From NCBI RefSeq assembly GCF_019880385.1, contig NZ_CP082273.1, positions 868,001 to 932,000 of the forward strand: a DNA stretch of 64,000 bases. Reading direction: 5' to 3'. The translations under genes and the position numbers were made by a program. Positions 58,309 to 64,000 of the stretch are shown here, piece by piece. Under the pieces are notes generated by a model that saw only the letters and a program-made list of their open reading frames with translations, had not been told where the DNA came from and did not search any database. This stretch comes from Nocardioides coralli. GTDB taxonomy: Bacteria > Actinomycetota > Actinomycetes > Propionibacteriales > Nocardioidaceae. Numbering within the stretch: the first letter of the stretch is position 1; the number at the start of each line of letters is the position of its first letter.

Positions 58309-59145
58309 TCACAACAGGTGTGCGACCATCGCCCCGCCCGCGACCTGTCCGGAGGCGGCCGCAGCGAGGACGGACGCCATGGGCATGGGCATGGCGGCCA
58401 CGTGCGCCATGTCCCCGGCGGCATGGACACCGGGGAGGCTGGTGCGCCCCATGGCGTCGACCTCCACGCACCCGGAGGGCAGCATCGCGAGCCCCAGCTG
58501 CTCGGCGAACGGCGCCGCCTGGACGGTCCGGGTCGCCACGAAGACCCCGCCGAACTCGGGCGTCGTGCCGTCGGCGAGGACGACCCGCGCCCCCACCGCG
58601 CTGGGCTCCACGCGCTCGATCGCCACTTCCTCCAGCATCGTGACGGAGGAGGCGACCGGCGCCATGATCGCGCCGATGTGGGCGGCGGCCCCGACCACGG
58701 CGACGTCCTGTCCGGCGAGCTCGTGGCCGTGGCAGAACGGACAGTGGGCGATCACGCCGCCCCAGAGCCCCTGCACGCCGGGGATCTCCGGCAGGACGTC
58801 GCGCAGGCCGGTGGCGAGCACCACCCCGCGGGCAACGACCGGCCCGTCGTCGAGCTCCACCCGGAAGCCGCCGTCGACGGGCTCGACCACGGCGGCCGCG
58901 GTGTCGCGCACCTCCACCGTGTCGTACGCCGTCAGCTCCTTCCGCGCGACCCGGCGGAGCTCCGCCGGCGGGGTGCCGTCCTGGGTCAGGAAGTTGTGGA
59001 GGTGGGCCGCCGGGTCGTTGCGGTAGCGGCCCGAGTCCAGCATCAGGACCCGTCGGTGCACCCGGGCGAGAGTGAGGGTCGCCTGGAGGCCGGCGGGTCC
59101 ACCGCCGATCACCACCGCGTCATGGGTGAGAGGAGACATTGCCAT
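58309..59145 (-). CDS. Thioredoxin-reductase-like NAD(P)/FAD oxidoreductase
   Basis: 278 residues. AVVIGGGPAGLQATLTLARV binds FAD, and AHCPFCHGHEL carries a CPFC redox pair as in thioredoxin reductases. GVHAAGDMAHVA is the second FAD contact. The NADP Rossmann motif is degenerate (VVGAAAHIGAIMA). It is divergent from a MerR gene, with a MerR-type operator between a -35 (TTGACT) and a -10 (GATCCT) separated by 19 bases, so this is probably the regulated target. The ATG at 59145 would be leaderless. Confidence 0.82.
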   Translation of the reverse strand: MAMSPLTHDAVVIGGGPAGLQATLTLARVHRRVLMLDSGRYRNDPAAHLHNFLTQDGTPPAELRRVARKELTAYDTVEVRDTAAAVVEPVDGGFRVELDDGPVVARGVVLATGLRDVLPEIPGVQGLWGGVIAHCPFCHGHELAGQDVAVVGAAAHIGAIMAPVASSVTMLEEVAIERVEPSAVGARVVLADGTTPEFGGVFVATRTVQAAPFAEQLGLAMLPSGCVEVDAMGRTSLPGVHAAGDMAHVAAMPMPMASVLAAAASGQVAGGAMVAHLL

Positions 59146-59152
59146 GAACAGG

Positions 59153-59183
59153 AGGATCTGACTTCATGTCAACATGAAGTCAA
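59153..59183 (-). promoter_or_regulatory. MerR-type operator-promoter for the oxidoreductase gene
   Basis: TGACTTCATGT (59159-59169) and ACATGAAGTCA (59172-59182) are perfect 11-bp arms around CA. On the minus strand they fill the 19-base spacer between TTGACT (59178-59183) and GATCCT (59153-59158). An over-long spacer with a spanning palindrome is the hallmark of MerR activation by DNA distortion. Confidence 0.75.
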
Positions 59184-59602
59184 GTGCTGGCGAGCCCGAG
59201 CTGTCGTCGATCGGCGAGATGGCCGCCCGCTTCGGCCTGGACACCCACGTGCTGCGGCACTGGGAGGACGTCGGCCTGCTGGCGCCGCGCCGTGACGCGG
59301 GAGGTCGACGACGCTACGGGCACGATGACCTGGTGCGGATCGCCGTGGTCGTCCGCAGCAAGGCAGCCGGCATGAACCTCGACCAGATCCTGGTGCTGCT
59401 CGACTCCGGGGCTGAGGACCGGCACCGGGTGCTGGAGGCACATCTCGTGGACCTGGACCGCCGGATGGCCGACATGGAGCGCTCCCGGGCGATGACCGAG
59501 CACGCGATGCGCTGCCGGGCTCACGACATCGCCACCTGCCCGCGGTTCCAGGAGGGCGTCGCCGACCTGGTGGCGGGCCGCGAGCACCGCGACTGGGCGT
59601 GA
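59174..59602 (+). CDS. MerR-family transcriptional regulator
   Basis: 142 residues. SSIGEMAARFGLDTHVLRHWEDVGLLAPRRD is the MerR winged helix in spaced form, followed by a dimerisation coiled coil (LVDLDRRMADMERSRAM). Cysteines near the C-terminus (C113 and C121 region, MRCRAHDIATCP) could sense a metal, thiol or oxidant, but this is a guess. The ATG lies inside the operator, so it should repress itself. Confidence 0.88.
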   Translation: MKSSAGEPELSSIGEMAARFGLDTHVLRHWEDVGLLAPRRDAGGRRRYGHDDLVRIAVVVRSKAAGMNLDQILVLLDSGAEDRHRVLEAHLVDLDRRMADMERSRAMTEHAMRCRAHDIATCPRFQEGVADLVAGREHRDWA

Positions 59603-59649
59603 GCGGAATGCGGGTGCGGCGCACGCGGCGGCGGTCCTAGGCTCCGGCT

Positions 59650-60165
59650 GTGACGCTCCGCCTCACCACCGACCGGCTGGTGCTGCGCCCTGTCCTCGCT
59701 GGGGACCTCGACGTGCTGCTGGCCATCCGGAACGCGCCGGCCGTCGTCCCGACCACCGGCACGGGCGAGGCACTGCCACGCGAGCGGATGGCGGAACGGC
59801 TTGCGCGGCGGCTGGCGAGCTGGCGAGACCACGGCGTCGGCTCGTGGCTGGTGCTGCACGAGGGTGAGCCGGTCGCCCTCGTGGAGGTGGCGCCCATCGG
59901 TGAGGGGAGCGGTGTCGATCCCGACGTCCTCGAGATCGGCGTGGTGGTCCACCCCGACCACTGGGGCAGCGGCTTCGCGGTCGAGGCCGGGCTCGCAGCC
60001 GCCCGCGACCTCTTCGGCCGCGGCGGCCACGAGCGGGTGGTCATCGGGGTGGACCCGGACAACACGCGGTCCATGGGAGCGCTGGCGAAGGTGCCCGGCG
60101 TACGCCGCCTCGACGCTGATCTGTACGAGCTCACTGCCGCCGCCCTGGCCGACCACCCGGCCTGA
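59650..60165 (+). CDS. GNAT-family N-acetyltransferase
   Basis: 171 residues of the RimJ/RimL-like group: TLRLTTDRLVLRPVLAGDLDVLL at the start and EIGVVVHPDHWGSGFAVEAG for the acetyl-CoA-binding region. Target unknown. GTG start; TAGGCT (59638-59643) six bases upstream marks a leaderless mRNA. Confidence 0.85.
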   Translation: MTLRLTTDRLVLRPVLAGDLDVLLAIRNAPAVVPTTGTGEALPRERMAERLARRLASWRDHGVGSWLVLHEGEPVALVEVAPIGEGSGVDPDVLEIGVVVHPDHWGSGFAVEAGLAAARDLFGRGGHERVVIGVDPDNTRSMGALAKVPGVRRLDADLYELTAAALADHPA

Positions 60166-60185
60166 GGAAGCCGCGCGAACGGAGG

Positions 60186-60205
60186 TGCGGCCACGGTCGG
60201 CCGCA
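60186..60205. terminator. Candidate bidirectional terminator between convergent genes
   Basis: TGCGGCC (60186-60192) and GGCCGCA (60199-60205) are perfect arms around a 6-base loop, centred between the acetyltransferase and pyruvate carboxylase stops. No T-run. Confidence 0.4.
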
Positions 60206-60216
60206 GGTCGTCGCGG

Positions 60217-63200
60217 TCAGCCGATCACGAGGATGAGGTCCCCGCCGTCCACCGGCTGCGTGCCGGCGATGGCCAGGCGCTCGACGGTGCCCGCCACGGG
60301 TGCCGTGATCGCGGCCTCCATCTTCATCGCCTCGATCGTGGCCACCGTGTCGCCGGCTGCGACCGCGTCGCCCTCGGACACCACGAGCGTCACCGCGCCC
60401 TGGAAGGGCGCGGCCACGTGGCCCGGCCGGGAGGCGTCAGCCTTCTCCGCAGCCGCGACCTCCGCGGACACCGAGCGGTCGCGCACCGACACCGGCCGGA
60501 GGTGACCGTTGATGGTCGCCATCACGCTGCGGAAGCCCCGTTCGTCCGGGTCGCCGATCGCCTCGAGCCCGAAGAGGACGGTCTTGCCCTCCTCGATGTC
60601 GACACGGTGCTCCTCACCGTTGCGCAGCCCGTAGAGGTAGTCGAGCGTCGGGAGCACGGAGGTGTCGCCGTACTGCTCGCGCGACTCCTCGAACTCGCGG
60701 GTCGGGCCCGGGAACAGCAGCTGGTTGAGCGTACGTCGGCGGGTGGCCTCGCTCCCGGCCAGCGCCTCCGTCTGCTCGTCGGTGAGCTCCTCGGTCCGCG
60801 ACTCCCAGCTGCGGCCCTCGAGGGCCCGGCTGCGGAACGGCTCCGGCCAGCCGCCCGGCGGGTCGCCGAGCTCGCCGTTGAGGAAGCCGATGACCGAGTC
60901 GGGGATGTCGAACTTCCCCGGCGACTCGGCGAACTCCTGCGGGTCGGCGCCGACCGCGACGAGGTGGAGGGCGAGGTCGCCGACCACCTTCGACGACGGC
61001 GTCACCTTGACCACGTTGCCGAGGATGTCGTTGGCGGCGGCGTACATGTCCTCGATCTGCTCGAACTTCTCGCCCAGGCCGAGCGCGATCGCCTGCTGGC
61101 GCAGGTTGGAGAGCTGGCCGCCGGGGATCTCGTGGGTGTAGACCCGCCCGGTCGGCGAGGGCAGGCCGGACTCGAAGGGCGCGTAGACGCGGCGCACGGC
61201 CTCCCAGTAGGGCTCGAGCTCGCACAGCGCCTCGAGCGAGAGGCCGGTCTCGCGCGCCGCGTGGTCGGTCGCCGACACCAGGGCCGACAGCGAGGGCTGC
61301 GAGGTGGTGCCCGCCATGGGGGCGCTGGCGCCGTCGACGGCGTCGACACCTGCGTCGATGGCCGCGAGCAGGGTGGCCAGCTGGCCACCGGGGGTGTCGT
61401 GCGTGTGCAGGTGGACCGGCAGGTCGAACCGCTCCCGGAGCGCGGTGACCAGCGTCCGCGCCGCCGGAGCGCGCAGCAGACCCGCCATGTCCTTGATGGC
61501 GATCACGTGGGCACCGGCGTCGACGATCCGCTCGGCGAGGGCGAGGTAGTAGTCGAGGGTGTAGAGCGACTCCGCGGGGTCGGAGAGGTCGCCGGTGTAG
61601 CACAGGGCCACCTCCGCGACCGTGGTGCCGGTCTCGCGCACCGCCTCGATCGCCGGGCGCATCTGCTCGACGTCGTTGAGGGCGTCGAAGATCCGGAACA
61701 CGTCGATCCCGGTGGCGGCGGCCTCCTCCACGAAGGCGCGTGTGACCGCCGTGGGGTAGGGCGTGTAGCCGACCGTGTTGCGGCCCCGCAGCAGCATCTG
61801 CAGGCAGAGGTTGGGCGCGGCCTGGCGCATCGCCGCCAGCCGCTCCCACGGGTCCTCGGCGAGGAACCGCAGCGCCACGTCGTACGTCGCCCCGCCCCAC
61901 GTCTCGAGCGACCAGAGCTGCGGGGTCATCCGGGCCACGTGGCCGGCGACGGCGACGAGGTCGCGGGTCCTGACCCGCGTCGCGAGCAGTGACTGGTGGG
62001 CGTCACGGAACGTGGTGTCGGTGACCGCCACCTGCTCCTGGGCGCGCAACCGGCGGGCGAACTCCTCCGGCCCGACGTCGAGCAGCAGCTGGCGTGAGCC
62101 GTCCGGGGCGGGCACGCGGAGGTCGAGCGGCGGCAGCTTCGTGGCGGGGTCGAGGTCGACCGTCGCGGCGCCGTGCGGCTGGTTGACGGTCACGTCGGCG
62201 AGGTAGCGCAGCAGCTTGGTGCCGCGGTCGCCGACCCCGCGGGCGGTGAGCAGCTGCGGGTGGGTCTCGATGAAGGCCGTGGTCACCCGGCCGGCCCGGA
62301 AGTCGGGGTCGTCGAGCACCGCCTGCAGGAAGGGGATGTTGGTGGACACCCCGCGGATCCGGAACTCGGCGACCGCTCGGCGCGCCCGGTCGACCGCCAT
62401 CGTGAAGTCCCGGCCGCGGCAGGTGAGCTTGGCCAGCATCGAGTCGAAGTGGGCGGAGACCTCGGCGCCGGTGTAGGTGGTGCCGCCGTCGAGCCGGATC
62501 CCGGCGCCGCCGGGGGAGCGGTAGGTCGTGATCCTGCCCGTGTCGGGCCGGAAGTTGTTGGACGGGTCCTCCGTGGTGATGCGGCACTGCAGCGCGGCGC
62601 CGCGTAGTCGCACGGTGTCCTGCGACAGCCCGAGGTCGGCGAGGGTCTCGCCGGAGGCGATCCGCAGCTGTGACTGGACCAGGTCGACGTCGGTGACCTC
62701 CTCGGTCACCGTGTGCTCGACCTGGATCCGCGGGTTCATCTCGATGAAGACGTAGTTGCCCTCGGGGTCGAGCAGGAACTCGACCGTGCCGGCGTTGCGG
62801 TAGCCGATCTCCCGGGCGAAGCTGACGGCGTCCGCGCAGATCCGGTCGCGGAGCCCCGGGTCGAGGTTGGGCGCGGGTGCCAGCTCGATCACCTTCTGGT
62901 GGCGTCGCTGCACCGAGCAGTCGCGCTCGAAGAGGTGGATCACCTCACCGTGACCGTCGGCGAGGATCTGGACCTCGATGTGTCGGGGGTCGACGACAGC
63001 CTGCTCGATGAAGACGGTGGGATCGCCGAAGGCGCCCTCCGCCTCGCGCATGCAGGTCTCGACCGCCTCGCGCAGCTGGTCCCGCTCGTCGACGCGGCGC
63101 ATGCCGCGCCCGCCGCCACCGGCGACCGCCTTGACGAAGAGCGGGGTCGGGATGTCCTCGGCCGCCGCCACCAGCGTGTCGACGTCGGTGCCGGGAGCCA

Positions 63201-63603
63201 CCGACCGGAGGGTCGGTACGCCGGCCGCCTTGGCGGCCTCGATGGCACGGGCCTTGTTGCCGGTGAGCGTGAGCACGTCGGCGTGGGGGCCCACGAACGT
63301 GATGCCGGCGTCGGCGCAGGCCTCGGCCAGCGCCGGGTTCTCCGACAGGAAGCCGTAGCCGGGGTAGACGGCGTCGGCTCCACAGCGCACCGCCACGTCG
63401 ACGATGGCCGCGGGGTCGAGGTAGGCCCGGACCGGGTGCCCGCGCTCGCCGATCTCGTAGGCCTCGTCGGCCTTGAGCCGGTGCTCCGACCCGCGGTCCT
63501 CGTAGGGGAAGACCGCCACCGTCCGCGCGCCGAGCTCGTAGGCCGCCCGGAAGGCGCGGATCGCGATCTCGCCGCGGTTGGCGACGAGCACCTTGGAGAA
63601 CAT
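60217..63603 (-). CDS. pyc: Pyruvate carboxylase
   Basis: 1128 residues, full length. The biotin carboxylase domain starts FSKVLVANRGEIAIRAFRAA, with KAVAGGGGRGMRRV as the ATP loop. The carboxyltransferase domain (about 520-810) has VTDTTFRDAHQSLLATRVRT. The biotin carrier is at the end with EAMKMEA and biotinyl-lysine K1094. It makes oxaloacetate from pyruvate and bicarbonate. TAGCGT (63610-63615, minus strand) is six bases before the ATG: leaderless. Confidence 0.97.
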   Translation of the reverse strand: MFSKVLVANRGEIAIRAFRAAYELGARTVAVFPYEDRGSEHRLKADEAYEIGERGHPVRAYLDPAAIVDVAVRCGADAVYPGYGFLSENPALAEACADAGITFVGPHADVLTLTGNKARAIEAAKAAGVPTLRSVAPGTDVDTLVAAAEDIPTPLFVKAVAGGGGRGMRRVDERDQLREAVETCMREAEGAFGDPTVFIEQAVVDPRHIEVQILADGHGEVIHLFERDCSVQRRHQKVIELAPAPNLDPGLRDRICADAVSFAREIGYRNAGTVEFLLDPEGNYVFIEMNPRIQVEHTVTEEVTDVDLVQSQLRIASGETLADLGLSQDTVRLRGAALQCRITTEDPSNNFRPDTGRITTYRSPGGAGIRLDGGTTYTGAEVSAHFDSMLAKLTCRGRDFTMAVDRARRAVAEFRIRGVSTNIPFLQAVLDDPDFRAGRVTTAFIETHPQLLTARGVGDRGTKLLRYLADVTVNQPHGAATVDLDPATKLPPLDLRVPAPDGSRQLLLDVGPEEFARRLRAQEQVAVTDTTFRDAHQSLLATRVRTRDLVAVAGHVARMTPQLWSLETWGGATYDVALRFLAEDPWERLAAMRQAAPNLCLQMLLRGRNTVGYTPYPTAVTRAFVEEAAATGIDVFRIFDALNDVEQMRPAIEAVRETGTTVAEVALCYTGDLSDPAESLYTLDYYLALAERIVDAGAHVIAIKDMAGLLRAPAARTLVTALRERFDLPVHLHTHDTPGGQLATLLAAIDAGVDAVDGASAPMAGTTSQPSLSALVSATDHAARETGLSLEALCELEPYWEAVRRVYAPFESGLPSPTGRVYTHEIPGGQLSNLRQQAIALGLGEKFEQIEDMYAAANDILGNVVKVTPSSKVVGDLALHLVAVGADPQEFAESPGKFDIPDSVIGFLNGELGDPPGGWPEPFRSRALEGRSWESRTEELTDEQTEALAGSEATRRRTLNQLLFPGPTREFEESREQYGDTSVLPTLDYLYGLRNGEEHRVDIEEGKTVLFGLEAIGDPDERGFRSVMATINGHLRPVSVRDRSVSAEVAAAEKADASRPGHVAAPFQGAVTLVVSEGDAVAAGDTVATIEAMKMEAAITAPVAGTVERLAIAGTQPVDGGDLILVIG

Positions 63604-63676
63604 GGGCTCACGCTATCGAGCCGCGTCGCCGCCCACGCCCACGCGTCCGCTGGCCGGGCGCGGGGCGGGCGAGGGG

Positions 63677-64000
63677 TCAGGCGGGAGGCATCGAGCCGCT
63701 CAGCCGCTGGTGGCGCTCGGCGCTGTGGGTGGTGAGCCCGACGATCTCTGCCCGCTTGCCGCGCCGCGCGTACGCCGTGGTGATGGCGTCGAGGGCCGCC
63801 ACGGTCGAGGCGTCCCAGACGTGGGAGCGGGAGAGGTCGATGACCACGCGCTCCGGGTCACCCGCGTAGTCGAAGTGACCGTCGAGCTCGCTGCTGGAGG
63901 CGAAGAACAGGTCGCCGGTGACCGTGTAGCGGGCGGACGCGCCGCCCCGGGTGTCCTCGACCAGCTCGCGGCGGACGCGGGTCACGTGGGCGACCCGGCG
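63677..64000 (-). CDS. STAS-domain C-terminus, probably of a SulP anion transporter (5' end beyond window)
   Basis: The frame is open to the right edge and ends at 63677. The visible 107 residues are a STAS domain: ARYTVTGDLFFASSSELDGH, VVIDLSRSHVWDASTVAALD, then a C-terminal helix. In SulP transporters such a domain follows the membrane part; the preceding RRVAHVTRVRREL fits the linker. A free-standing STAS protein is less likely since no start is needed inside the window. Confidence 0.7.
   Translation of the reverse strand, partial: RRVAHVTRVRRELVEDTRGGASARYTVTGDLFFASSSELDGHFDYAGDPERVVIDLSRSHVWDASTVAALDAITTAYARRGKRAEIVGLTTHSAERHQRLSGSMPPA

Noticed and set aside
59166..59177. ATG at 59166 as the MerR start, at a good distance from GGAGGA
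   Set aside because: It reads only three codons before a stop; the long frame begins at 59174.

Overview
The window is GC-rich, densely coded bacterial DNA from a high-GC actinobacterium. The evidence is short intergenic gaps, many 1-4 nt ATGA/GTGA/TGATG gene overlaps, frequent GTG starts, many apparently leaderless genes, an Sdh1-type succinate dehydrogenase and DUF222/HNH proteins. Gene content suggests the Nocardioidaceae (Nocardioides or a relative); this is an inference from families, not a database result. I saw no rRNA, tRNA, CRISPR array, insertion sequence or prophage. No gene-free stretch exceeds 300 bases; the longest (16222-16489, 268 bp) shows nothing I can assign.

Left part (1-10.7 kb, all minus strand): the end of a b558-type succinate dehydrogenase operon (sdhC, partial sdhA), then a one-carbon locus. 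This holds a dedicated electron-transfer flavoprotein (etfBA), a dimethylglycine/sarcosine dehydrogenase-like flavoenzyme fused to a folate-binding GcvT half, an IclR regulator, formate-tetrahydrofolate ligase, a DmdA-like GcvT-family methyltransferase and a divergent MTHFR-like protein. The set resembles a tetrahydrofolate-dependent demethylation pathway that sends methyl groups to formate, with electrons leaving through the ETF. A near-palindromic motif, TGCGCATGRCGCA, occurs before three of its transcription units and probably marks an IclR regulon.

10.8-14.9 kb: a second, different succinate dehydrogenase (mycobacterial Sdh1 type: anchor, SdhA, SdhB) and a thioredoxin-fold protein. 14.9-18.3 kb: a DUF222/HNH protein, a secreted glycerophosphodiesterase and a LysE-type exporter. 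18.3-23.2 kb: the methylmalonyl-CoA mutase operon mutA-mutB-meaB (propionate to succinyl-CoA).

24.5-46 kb: a nucleoside uptake and salvage region. A BMP-family lipoprotein, a two-domain ABC ATPase and two permeases are followed in overlap by cytidine deaminase and thymidine phosphorylase. Adenosine deaminase, a uridine kinase-like protein, deoC, a phosphohexomutase and purine nucleoside phosphorylase follow. deoC is operonic with a full aldehyde dehydrogenase and a half-length one, suggesting that acetaldehyde from deoxyribose breakdown is oxidised locally. Interspersed are an MpaB-family oxygenase, an Fpg/Nei glycosylase, thiol peroxidase, a uronate dehydrogenase-like protein and a gamma-glutamylcyclotransferase-like protein. 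The mix nei / lpdA / amidohydrolase / deoD / pmm / add / deoA / cdd / sdh recalls the M. tuberculosis Rv3297-Rv3319 neighbourhood, as I remember it.

46-64 kb: dihydrolipoamide dehydrogenase and an LpdA-like flavoprotein, a secreted M6 (immune inhibitor A) metalloprotease, a secreted SpoIID-domain protein and a four-gene ABC exporter. Then come a PadR regulator under a perfect palindromic operator with two duplicated zinc-ribbon-like small proteins, a MerR regulator divergent from a thioredoxin-reductase-like flavoprotein, a GNAT acetyltransferase, pyruvate carboxylase, and the STAS tail of a probable SulP transporter at the right edge.
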